The notes beneath the pieces were generated by a model that was given only the letters and a program-made list of their open reading frames with translations, had not been told where the DNA came from and ran no database searches. Position numbers and translations under genes: made by a program. From positions 1 to 10,507 of the forward strand of contig JACRCA010000206.1 in the NCBI GenBank assembly GCA_016234425.1: DNA of 10,507 bases, written 5' to 3'. Below, piece by piece: positions 1 through 5,951 of this stretch. The stretch's first letter is position 1. Each line of letters opens with the position of its first letter. The stretch comes from Deltaproteobacteria bacterium. GTDB lineage: Bacteria > Desulfobacterota > SM23-61.

Positions 1-1
1 A

Positions 2-94
2 TATGTACTGACCAATAAAGGGCGGGTAATTGTTACTGCCATTCTTCATACGCAACATATCCCAATTACAAAACTTTCAGAACTTGCAGCCTGA
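2..94 (+). CDS. C-terminal fragment of an unidentified protein (5' end outside window)
   Basis: An open frame runs in from the window edge and stops at TGA 92-94, giving the last 30 residues of a protein. They read roughly YVLTNKGRVIV, then TAILHTQ, and end in KLSELAA. The beginning, xLTNKGR, looks like the wing of a winged-helix domain, where LTxKGR is a frequent pattern, and the remainder is an amphipathic helix. I recall similar tails ending in LAA on poorly characterised, often mobile-element-associated proteins of environmental bacteria, but I cannot name the family from 30 residues. The fragment is AT-richer than argS. Nothing links it to argS, because more than 200 non-coding bases separate them. 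It could be a chance frame, but amino-acid choice and a clean stop just before the non-coding region favour a real gene end. Confidence 0.45.
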   Translation, partial: YVLTNKGRVIVTAILHTQHIPITKLSELAA

Positions 95-130
95 TTATGC
101 TTAACAAAATTTCGAGAGTTTGCAAGTTAG

Positions 131-302
131 TAATACAGAGATCACAGAGGAGAATAGAAAAATTACAATAGCAAAACAGGTCGTAGGCTCAAATCCTAGA
201 TGTCCAGATATTATAAAGATAATCCTGTTTATGGAATAAAGAATGGATGGGTGTAAGCGAATCTTTATAGCTCTTTTTTCTCTGTGACCTCTGTGGCTAA
301 TT
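131..302. repeat. Inverted-repeat element E1 (degenerate CGCNGAGNN-arm family)
   Basis: Two arms in opposite orientation lie about 170 bp apart. The left arm (about 135-150) reads ACAGAG-AT-CACAGAGG. The right arm (about 279-302), reverse complemented, reads CCACAGAG-GT-CACAGAGA. They match each other over two 9-nt units and are AT-drifted versions of the arms of elements E2-E5 in this window. The right arm ends about 20 bp before the argS start. The interior is AT-rich apart from a tRNA T-arm-like stretch at 179-206. No gene is visible between base 95 and argS, and I see no clear promoter for argS there. It is the most decayed of the five copies. Confidence 0.6.
179..206 (+). other. tRNA 3'-end-like remnant (T-arm)
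   Basis: A GTAGG stem, a 7-nt loop CTCAAAT and a closing CCTAG resemble the T-arm of a bacterial tRNA (usual loop TTCAAAT). Four of five stem pairs form. Seven more bases ending in TCCA follow, in the position of an acceptor 3' strand. No matching 5' acceptor strand, D-arm or anticodon arm can be found upstream, so this is not a functional tRNA gene. It may be a remnant of a tRNA 3' end, as left by element integration, or a chance resemblance. Confidence 0.25.
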
Positions 303-323
303 CTTGTCTGGATAAAATTTGTT

Positions 324-2036
324 ATGAATGAAGTGACCCAAGCCATAGCCGATTTCATTGCTCGGGAGACAGGCTTATCCGTCGGGGAAGGTCACAGATT
401 GATCGAGATCCCCCGGGATCCTCAGTGGGGGGACTACGCCTTCCCCTGCTTCTCTTTAGCCAAGGTTAAGCGGAAATCCCCCCAAACTTTGGCTGGAGAG
501 ATCGCCCTGAGATTTAAGCCGGAGGGATTGTTAGCCAGTTGCCTTTCCGACGGAGCATACCTTAATTTCCGGATCCACCGACCAGCCTGGGCCGAGATGG
601 TCTTAAGAAGAATCTTTTCCCTGGGCGAACGCTACGGCGAGAGTCAAGAAGGCGTGGCGAAAAGGATTTTAATTGAATTCTCCTCCCCCAATATTGCCAA
701 GCCGTTTCATGTCGGCCATCTCCGCTCTACGATCATTGGCCATTCGCTCTGCCGGATCTTTGAAAAGGGGGGCTATGAGGTGGTCCGGCTTAACCACCTG
801 GGAGATTGGGGCAAGCAGTTTGGTGAAGTCATCACCGCCTTTAAACACTGGGGAGATCCAGCTCAACTGGAAGCGCAGCCCCTAAAGCATCTCTTGGAAG
901 TTTACAGCCGCTTCCACTCGGAAAGCAAAAGGGATGAAATCCTTCACGAGGAAGCGCGAGAGTGGTTCAGGAAATTGGAGGGCGGTGAAACTGAAGCCCG
1001 CACCCTCTGGGAAGGATTCCGGAAAATCAGCATCGAAGAGTTCAAGCGGCTATACAGCTTCCTGAGCATTACCTTCGACTCCTACGATGGGGAAAGCTTT
1101 TATCGGGACCGAACCGCCGCCTTGGTTGAACGCCTCCGCAAGGCGGGTCTTCTGGTGGAGAGCCAAGGGGCCTGGGTTATTCCGCTGGAAGCCTTCGGGA
1201 TGCCCCCGGCCCTCATCCTGAAAAAGGACGAAGCTACCCTTTATCTCACTCGGGACATTGCGGCGGCTGAATACCGGTTCCAGAAATGGAACTTCGAAAA
1301 GTTAATCTACGTAGTCGGTATCCCCCAGCGGCTCCATTTTCAGCAGTTATTCAAAGTTCTGGAGCTCATGGGCTACGAATGGAGTCAGCGGTTAGTGCAT
1401 GTAGACTTTGGGCACGTGCTGGGAATGAGCACCCGCCGGGGAGAGGTTGTTTTTCTGCGGGATGTAATCGACGAGGCTGTGCAGCGGGCCGAAAGGGTCA
1501 TCGAGGAGCGGGGCGAAGATAAGGAAGCCCGCATCGGGAAGATTCCGGAAGAGCAGAAAAAGCATATCGCCCGCGCTGTAGGCCTGGGGGCGATCATCTT
1601 TAACGACCTGCGGACAAAGCGCTCTAAGGATGTTGAATTCGACTGGGATCGGATTTTGGCTTTCGAGGGCGCTACGGGACCTTACTGCCAAAATGGACAT
1701 GTGCGCTGTTGCGGGATTATGAGAAAGCATTCCGGAGAAATAACCGAAAAGGTAGACTTCCAGATTCTCTGCAGCGACGAAGAGTTCGATTTGATCAAAC
1801 GTTTGGGTCAGCTTCCCAGGATCATCGAGCGAGCTCTGGTGGAGTATGAACCCTCAGTGATTGCGGTTTACACCTTAGAGCTGGCCATGTCGTTCAACGT
1901 CTTTCTGGCCAGGTATAGAGTCCTGGGCGATGAAAAAAGAATTACTCAGGCTCGGGTCCTTTTGACGCACTGTGTGAAAGAAGTCCTGGCCACATGTCTA
2001 AGAATGCTGGGAATGGAGGCTCTGGAGCGCATGTGA
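324..2036 (+). CDS. argS: Arginyl-tRNA synthetase
   Basis: Cytoplasmic class I aminoacyl-tRNA synthetase that charges tRNA-Arg with arginine using ATP. The 570-residue protein has an ArgRS-type N-terminal domain (about 1-110). The class I signature SPNIAKPFHVGHLRS spans residues 121-135, with the HIGH motif as HVGH (129-132). LNHLGDWGKQFG follows (157-167), and the KMSKS-equivalent loop is MSTRRGE (368-374). The C-terminal all-alpha anticodon-binding (DALR) domain starts near 450 and ends in the usual LGMEALERM. Length is normal. The segment normally close to EGNTGPYLQYAHAR appears as EGATGPYCQNGHVR, a divergent version of a well-kept motif, though the frame is intact. ATG 324 gives a standard N-terminus but has no evident Shine-Dalgarno sequence; repeat arm E1 sits just upstream. 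The TGA stop overlaps a possible start of the next gene, suggesting coupled translation. Confidence 0.97.
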   Translation: MNEVTQAIADFIARETGLSVGEGHRLIEIPRDPQWGDYAFPCFSLAKVKRKSPQTLAGEIALRFKPEGLLASCLSDGAYLNFRIHRPAWAEMVLRRIFSLGERYGESQEGVAKRILIEFSSPNIAKPFHVGHLRSTIIGHSLCRIFEKGGYEVVRLNHLGDWGKQFGEVITAFKHWGDPAQLEAQPLKHLLEVYSRFHSESKRDEILHEEAREWFRKLEGGETEARTLWEGFRKISIEEFKRLYSFLSITFDSYDGESFYRDRTAALVERLRKAGLLVESQGAWVIPLEAFGMPPALILKKDEATLYLTRDIAAAEYRFQKWNFEKLIYVVGIPQRLHFQQLFKVLELMGYEWSQRLVHVDFGHVLGMSTRRGEVVFLRDVIDEAVQRAERVIEERGEDKEARIGKIPEEQKKHIARAVGLGAIIFNDLRTKRSKDVEFDWDRILAFEGATGPYCQNGHVRCCGIMRKHSGEITEKVDFQILCSDEEFDLIKRLGQLPRIIERALVEYEPSVIAVYTLELAMSFNVFLARYRVLGDEKRITQARVLLTHCVKEVLATCLRMLGMEALERM

Positions 2037-2695
2037 TGGAAAACGGGCAGGAAGGGATGAACAAAGCAGCAGGCCGAAGCCGGGAAAAGCGCCGCCCGGG
2101 CGGGACAAGCCTCCTGCAACCTCGGAAGGAGGGAAGGAGTATGCAATGGTCTTTCGTCGTCGCCGGCACCCTCCTCTTGGCCCTGGTGGCTTTTATTTCC
2201 GGAGTGCGGATGGGGAAAGGGCTCACTGAAATGAGGTACGCGGGGGAACCTTCCTTAAAAGCCCAGGCCAAGGCTCAAAAGGGCTTCCCTTTTCGCTTCG
2301 AGCTCAAGGAGCCAGACTCACAGCCCGGCAAGGAAGCCAAGAGCTCGGTGCCCGAATCCTTAGAAAAAAGCAAAGAAAAGATTTCTGAGGAGAAGTTATC
2401 GCCACCAGAAGAGAAGGGTCCCACCCCCGGAGCGGTGAAAGTACCCCCCCAGCCAAAAGCCAAATTCACCCTGCAGGTTGCTGCCCTTACCAACCCTGAG
2501 GACGCTCGGGAAATGGTGAATCAATTACGGAGTAAAGGATATTCAGCTTACCAGGTCACCGGCAGTGCAGCGGCCAAGGGGATATTGCACCGGGTGCGCA
2601 TTGGTCATTTTCAATCTCTGGAGGAGGCCCGACAATTTGCCTTGGCCTTCGAAAAAAAAGAAAAGATCAAGCCCATCATCGCCAGCCTGCAGTAA
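2036..2695 (+). CDS. Membrane-anchored SPOR-domain protein
   Basis: Probable inner-membrane, bitopic, septum-associated protein. Counting from ATG 2036 (219 aa), there is a short Arg/Lys-rich cytoplasmic tail (1-35). One transmembrane helix follows (about 37-57, beginning QWSFVVAGTLLLALVAF), then a Lys/Glu/Pro-rich periplasmic linker (about 60-140). A C-terminal SPOR domain occupies about 141-219, with FTLQVAALTNPEDAREMV, then HRVRIGHFQSLEEAR. SPOR domains bind glycan strands stripped of stem peptides, which form transiently at the division site. ATG 2036 overlaps the argS stop as TGATG, with GGAG 8 nt upstream. ATG 2141, which opens directly into the transmembrane helix, has a much better ribosome-binding site; I could not decide between them, and ATG 1994 is less likely. 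Its position between argS and ftsEX fits a division or envelope role. It is not assigned to a named protein such as FtsN or DedD. Confidence 0.88.
   Translation: MENGQEGMNKAAGRSREKRRPGGTSLLQPRKEGRSMQWSFVVAGTLLLALVAFISGVRMGKGLTEMRYAGEPSLKAQAKAQKGFPFRFELKEPDSQPGKEAKSSVPESLEKSKEKISEEKLSPPEEKGPTPGAVKVPPQPKAKFTLQVAALTNPEDAREMVNQLRSKGYSAYQVTGSAAAKGILHRVRIGHFQSLEEARQFALAFEKKEKIKPIIASLQ
2126..2140 (+). promoter_or_regulatory. Strong ribosome-binding site inside the SPOR reading frame
   Basis: AAGGAGG at 2126-2132 stands 8 nt before ATG 2141, an essentially ideal Shine-Dalgarno arrangement. Starting there would give a 184-residue SPOR protein beginning MQWSFVV, with the transmembrane helix at its very N-terminus and no Arg-rich cytoplasmic tail. 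It is the main evidence against the start at 2036; dual starts are also possible. Confidence 0.6.
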
Positions 2696-2707
2696 ACTTG
2701 AAAGAAG

Positions 2708-2787
2708 AGCGGTCAGCCCCGCGCCTGGCGGGGCAATCAGCGGTCAGCCACATAACAAAAAACCTCAAAGCTGAGCGCTGAAAGCTT
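2708..2787. repeat. AGCGGTCAGC-type repeat debris with GC hairpin
   Basis: The 11-bp word AGCGGTCAGCC occurs twice as a direct repeat (2708-2718 and 2739-2749). Between and partly within the copies is a hairpin of seven perfect GC-rich pairs (2716-2722 with 2728-2734, 5-nt loop). A related tract, AGCTGAGCGCTGAAAGCTT, follows at 2769-2787. I recall chains of AGCGGTCAGC/AGCTGA words as a common interspersed intergenic repeat in environmental bacterial genomes. There is no T-run after the hairpin, so it is not scored as an intrinsic terminator. The rest of the 2696-2943 gap holds the candidate promoter and a weak imperfect hairpin near 2878-2902. Confidence 0.5.
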
Positions 2788-2796
2788 AATTATATA

Positions 2797-2825
2797 TTGT
2801 GATCGAGCAAGGGTTGTGTTAAAAT
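2797..2825 (+). promoter_or_regulatory. Candidate sigma-70-type promoter for ftsE onward
   Basis: TTGTGA (2797-2802, four of six consensus positions) and TAAAAT (2820-2825, five of six) are separated by 17 bases in an AT-rich patch downstream of the SPOR gene. Transcription would start near 2832, leaving an untranslated leader of about 110 bases before ftsE. The match is moderate and such pairs arise by chance in AT-rich sequence; the position between two gene groups is the supporting argument. Confidence 0.35.
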
Positions 2826-2943
2826 TTTAAAAATTTCAGGATTTTAAGTACACTGGATTTGGGCCAGGGAGAAGGTTAAGGCCGCTCGATAAATCGGAGC
2901 CATAAGAAAAGCAAAGGTTCTCATTGGAGTAAGGCTACTGGCA

Positions 2944-3627
2944 ATGATCGAGATGGTCCATGTAAGCAAGGCTTACGAAGGAAGCACCCAGGCGCTCCTG
3001 GACATTAGCCTGAAGGTGGAAAAGGGGAAATTTGTCTACCTTACAGGTCCGAGCGGGGCGGGAAAGACAACGCTCCTCAAGTTACTCTACGCCGCCGAGC
3101 GTCCCACAGAAGGAGAAATCCGGGTCAATGGTTTTGATGTAGCTCGGTTGAAATCCCGGGAGATTCCTTACCTGCGGCGAAGCCTGGGGGTAGTTTTTCA
3201 GGGTTCCAAACTCCTCTTTCAGCGGACAGTTTTCGAGAATGTGGCTTTTGCCCTGGAAGTCTTGGGGGCGAAAAGGAGGGAGGTCATAAAAAAAACCTCC
3301 CAGGCCCTGTGGCTGGTGGGGTTAGAGCGCAAAGGAAGTTGCTTTCCCTCCCAGATTTCAGCTGGAGAACAACAAAGGGTGGCCATCGCCAGAGCGATTG
3401 TTAATGAACCCCTGTTGATCCTGGCTGATGAGCCCACGGGGAACATCGATTTTGGGGCGGCCGAGGAAATCGTGCGTCTTTTTGACGAGATAAATTTCCG
3501 CGGGGCCACGGTGGTCCTGGCGACGCATAATGAGGGGCTACCGGCGATTCTCCCTAAAGAGAGGATCGTTTTAAACCGAGGCCAAATGGTAGAAAGTTCC
3601 TTGTCCAAACCATTGGCTTTCGCCTGA
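2944..3627 (+). CDS. ftsE: Cell division ATP-binding protein FtsE
   Basis: Cytoplasmic ATPase subunit of the FtsEX complex, a type VII-like ABC system that does not transport but transmits ATP-driven conformational change to periplasmic peptidoglycan hydrolase activators at the septum. The 227-residue protein has Walker A GPSGAGKT (35-42), the Q-loop at Q86 within VVFQGSKLL, signature ISAGEQQRVAIARA (139-152), Walker B LLILADEPTGN (157-167) with catalytic E163, and the switch His195 in ATHNEG. The N-terminus MIEMVHVSKAY is typical of FtsE and length is normal. The signature reads SAGEQQ rather than the usual SGGEQQ, and the Q-loop has FQGSKLL where FtsE often has FQDxKLL; both are conservative. 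A weak TAAGG lies about 9 nt before ATG 2944. Unusually, ftsX does not follow immediately: 204 bases containing repeat E2 intervene. Confidence 0.95.
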   Translation: MIEMVHVSKAYEGSTQALLDISLKVEKGKFVYLTGPSGAGKTTLLKLLYAAERPTEGEIRVNGFDVARLKSREIPYLRRSLGVVFQGSKLLFQRTVFENVAFALEVLGAKRREVIKKTSQALWLVGLERKGSCFPSQISAGEQQRVAIARAIVNEPLLILADEPTGNIDFGAAEEIVRLFDEINFRGATVVLATHNEGLPAILPKERIVLNRGQMVESSLSKPLAFA

Positions 3628-3653
3628 GAGGCCAGCATCGGGAAGAGCCTTTA

Positions 3654-3820
3654 TTCACCGCAGAGGGCGCAGAGACCGCTGAGATAAGGCAGAATCTGAT
3701 GGGGTTAACGAAAAAAGTCTGGTAATTTATTCTTAATCTTTACGAAGAACATGTTCGACAGTTTTTGCACCAATTTAATGCGCAATATTTCTCCGCGTTC
3801 TCTGCGCGCTCCGCGGTGAA
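3654..3820. repeat. Inverted-repeat element E2, inserted between ftsE and ftsX
   Basis: The left arm (3654-3685) reads TTCACCGCAGAG followed by two further 9-nt units (CGCAGAGAC, CGCTGAGAT). The right arm (3788-3820), reverse complemented, reads TTCACCGCGGAG then CGCAGAGAA and CGCGGAGAA. The arms match each other over roughly 30 bp. The core of about 100 bp is AT-rich and holds no reading frame that I would call. The right arm ends only 11 bp before the ftsX start, which explains why ftsX lacks a Shine-Dalgarno sequence. Transcribed, the arms could fold into a long stem. Confidence 0.85.
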
Positions 3821-3831
3821 ACTGTATTTTT

Positions 3832-4719
3832 ATGGGGAGATATTTTTTCCGCCAGGCCTGGCAAAACCTCAGTCAAAACCCATGGATGAATTCCGTCACC
3901 CTGGCAACGATAGCCCTTTCTTTTCTGATTCTCGGAATTTTTCTGGTGCTCCTCCTTAACGCCAAAGGATTGATGGAAGAGTGGGGAAGCCGGGTTCGGG
4001 TCACGGCTTACCTCAAGGATTTGGCGACCCCGGAGCGAGTGGATCGTCTGAAGGAGAAGATCCGCAGCTTCAAAGAAGTGCGGGGGGTGAGCTACCGTTC
4101 CAAGGAGGAAGCTCTGCGGGCCTTGGAGGATAGGCTGCAAGGGCGAAAAGGATTGCTCAGGGGTCTGCCGCGCAATCCCCTGCCTGCCTCCCTGGAGATT
4201 CACCTCAAGCCGGAGTATCAAAACTCCGTGGGGGTGCATGCGCTGGTAGAGAAGTTGCGGGAGACTCCAGAGGTTGAAGACTTGCAATTTGGTTCAGAAT
4301 GGGTGGAGCGGTTCTCCGCTTTTGTGGTGCTCTTCCAGGTTTTGGGTCTGGGTTTGGGCGGGTTGCTTCTTCTGGCCACCATCTTTGTCATCTCGAACAC
4401 GATTCGCCTGAACATTTTTGCCCGCAGGGAAGAGATTGAGATCATGCGCTATGTAGGAGCGACTGGCTTGTTTATTCGTGCTCCCTTCTATATCGAAGGA
4501 GTTTTGCAAGGGTTTTTTGGGGCTGGCCTGGCTTTGGCGGTCCTTTTCGCCTTATTCCAATTGTTCTTGACCAGGATCTACGATCCCCTGAAACACTTGT
4601 TAGGGAATTTCCCTCTGCATTTTCTCACTGCGGAACAAGCAGCCGCAGTGGCCCTGGCCGGAGTGGTTTTGGGTCTTTTTGGAACACAGGCATCCGTGGG
4701 GAGGTACTTACGCGTTTAA
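3832..4719 (+). CDS. ftsX: Cell division protein FtsX
   Basis: Integral inner-membrane partner of FtsE; its large extracytoplasmic loop recruits and activates a coiled-coil/LytM partner. The 295-residue protein has helix 1 at about 21-43, the periplasmic (extracellular, ECD) domain about 45-160, helix 2 about 163-188, helix 3 about 218-246 and helix 4 about 266-287. The family hallmark between helices 2 and 3 is present as ISNTIRLNIFARREEIEIMR (187-206), followed by YVGAT. The C-terminus GLFGTQASVGRYLRV is also standard. ATG 3832 gives the expected cytoplasmic opening MGRYFFRQAWQNL; no good ribosome-binding site precedes it because element E2 ends 11 bp upstream, so expression may depend on the start context alone or on local RNA structure. 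The EnvC-like gene follows directly. Confidence 0.94.
   Translation: MGRYFFRQAWQNLSQNPWMNSVTLATIALSFLILGIFLVLLLNAKGLMEEWGSRVRVTAYLKDLATPERVDRLKEKIRSFKEVRGVSYRSKEEALRALEDRLQGRKGLLRGLPRNPLPASLEIHLKPEYQNSVGVHALVEKLRETPEVEDLQFGSEWVERFSAFVVLFQVLGLGLGGLLLLATIFVISNTIRLNIFARREEIEIMRYVGATGLFIRAPFYIEGVLQGFFGAGLALAVLFALFQLFLTRIYDPLKHLLGNFPLHFLTAEQAAAVALAGVVLGLFGTQASVGRYLRV
4698..4712 (+). promoter_or_regulatory. Shine-Dalgarno plus in-frame ACG before the EnvC-like gene
   Basis: GGGGAGGT (4698-4705), within the last codons of ftsX, is a strong ribosome-binding site. Five bases after its GGAGG core is ACG 4710-4712, in frame with the EnvC-like protein. No ATG, GTG or TTG in that frame lies within usable distance; the only conventional candidate, TTG 4728, is 23 bases away with no site of its own. 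Initiation at ACG would prepend an Arg-containing n-region to the signal peptide and overlap the ftsX stop. Confidence 0.45.
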
Positions 4720-4727
4720 CGCCCCTC

Positions 4728-5912
4728 TTGATCTTAAGTATCCTAACAGCCACCAGTTGGGCAGCCAGCGGGATGGCGGAAACTGAGCTGCAGAAGATGC
4801 GGAGCGGAGTAGCTCAGAGCAAGAAGGAGCTGGGCGGGCTCAAGAAAAAGATCCAAGAGGAGAAACAGCGGATTAAAGACATCCACCATAAAGAATCATC
4901 GGTGATTTCCCAGCTCAATGACCTGGACCGAAACCTTTCCGAGAGGGAAAAAGAGCTGAAGGCCCTGAGTAAAAAGTTAGGGGTTGTGTCCCGGAAGGTG
5001 CAAAAGGCCAACGAGGACCTTGGTTTCTTGACGCAGACCATTACTTCCCATGAGACATTGCTGGCCGGCCGGATGGTGGCCTTGTACAAGTTCGGGGATA
5101 TGGAAATGCCCCAGGTGCTCTTCTCCTCCCACTCTTACGAAGATCTTTTAAGCAGCCGCCGCTACCTGGCGTTGATTCTCGACCAAGACCGGCAGTTGAT
5201 CGAAGATTTCCGTCAGCGCCAGACTTTCATAGGAAACTACCGGGAGCAATTGAAGGAAGATGAGCGAGAACTGAAGAAGTTGAGGAGAGAGACAGAGCAA
5301 AAAAGGGCGGAAATTCAGAAAGACCGTTCTCAGAAGGCTCGGCTCCTTGAGGCCATTCGCGATGAGAAACGAATCCACTTGGCGGCCATCCAGGAGTTGG
5401 AGGCGGCTTCCGCGCAGTTACAGGCTCTAATCGAGCGCTTGGAAAAGGATATCCGGGCCAAAGCGAGGGAAGAATTCTTCACCCCTGCGGCCAAGGGGTT
5501 TGGAGCATCGCGGGGGAAGCTGGCTTTTCCGGTGGAGGGCCGGATCCTCAGCACCTTCGGAAAGAATGAAAACCGCAAATTCAACACTTTCACAGTGCAG
5601 AAAGGGATTGAGATTGGAGCTGCGGTGGGGGCAGAGGTTCGGGCGGTTTACAACGGGCGGGTGCTCTATGCTGATTGGTTCAAAGGATACGGGAAGATTT
5701 TAATCATCGATCACGGGGAGGGCTATTACACCCTCTCAGGCCATGCCTCTGCCCTGCTAAAGGGTGTGGGTGAGGAAGTCCGGAGGGGAGAAGTGGTGGC
5801 CCTGGTGGGGGACACGGGTTCGCTAAAAGGACCCTGCCTTTATTTCGAAATTCGCCAGCGGGGAAAGCCCCTGGACCCCCTGGAATGGTTGGCCCGTCAG
5901 AAGGGCCGTTAG
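4728..5912 (+). CDS. EnvC-like murein hydrolase activator (coiled coil plus degenerate LytM/M23)
   Basis: Predicted periplasmic partner of FtsEX that activates cell-wall amidases during daughter-cell separation. From TTG 4728 (394 aa) there is a signal peptide (cleavage near SWAASG), then long coiled-coil segments (about 18-115 and 150-250) around a hinge with YKFGDMEMPQVLFSS. A C-terminal LytM domain occupies about 264-390. The zinc site is altered. Where active M23 enzymes have HxGxD the sequence is QKGIE (Q291, E295), and the terminal HFE is YFE (Y372); the middle His339 is kept. That pattern suggests a non-hydrolytic activator like EnvC or NlpD. The reading frame starts 8 bases after the ftsX stop, consistent with co-translation. 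The start is uncertain: TTG 4728 lacks a ribosome-binding site and a positively charged n-region, whereas ACG 4710 has both. The exact partner amidase cannot be told. Confidence 0.88.
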   Translation: MILSILTATSWAASGMAETELQKMRSGVAQSKKELGGLKKKIQEEKQRIKDIHHKESSVISQLNDLDRNLSEREKELKALSKKLGVVSRKVQKANEDLGFLTQTITSHETLLAGRMVALYKFGDMEMPQVLFSSHSYEDLLSSRRYLALILDQDRQLIEDFRQRQTFIGNYREQLKEDERELKKLRRETEQKRAEIQKDRSQKARLLEAIRDEKRIHLAAIQELEAASAQLQALIERLEKDIRAKAREEFFTPAAKGFGASRGKLAFPVEGRILSTFGKNENRKFNTFTVQKGIEIGAAVGAEVRAVYNGRVLYADWFKGYGKILIIDHGEGYYTLSGHASALLKGVGEEVRRGEVVALVGDTGSLKGPCLYFEIRQRGKPLDPLEWLARQKGR

Positions 5913-5951
5913 CCCACTCTCGCAGGAGTCCCATGGGGAAAGGAGAAATCG

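Noticed and set aside
165..210. A complete tRNA gene
   Set aside because: Only a T-arm-like hairpin is present; no acceptor, D-arm or anticodon arm can be assembled.
101..358. Open frame of 85 codons on the minus strand
   Set aside because: It runs through repeat E1 and into argS. Its residues are translated repeat (SHRGHREK) and reverse-complement tRNA-like sequence (GFEPTTC), a common source of false genes.
1392..1730. 112-codon minus-strand frame inside argS
   Set aside because: It is a shadow of the argS coding sequence with no recognisable protein character.
2716..2734. Intrinsic terminator after the SPOR gene
   Set aside because: The 7-bp GC hairpin is sound, but it is followed by AATCAGCGG and not a T-run, and it is embedded in direct repeats.
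3654..3820. Small CRISPR array
   Set aside because: The 9-nt units are too short and contiguous, and the paired arms are inverted and not direct repeats with spacers. No cas gene is present.
3775..4287. 170-codon minus-strand frame opposite ftsX
   Set aside because: It lies opposite a clearly recognisable ftsX and shows no family resemblance.
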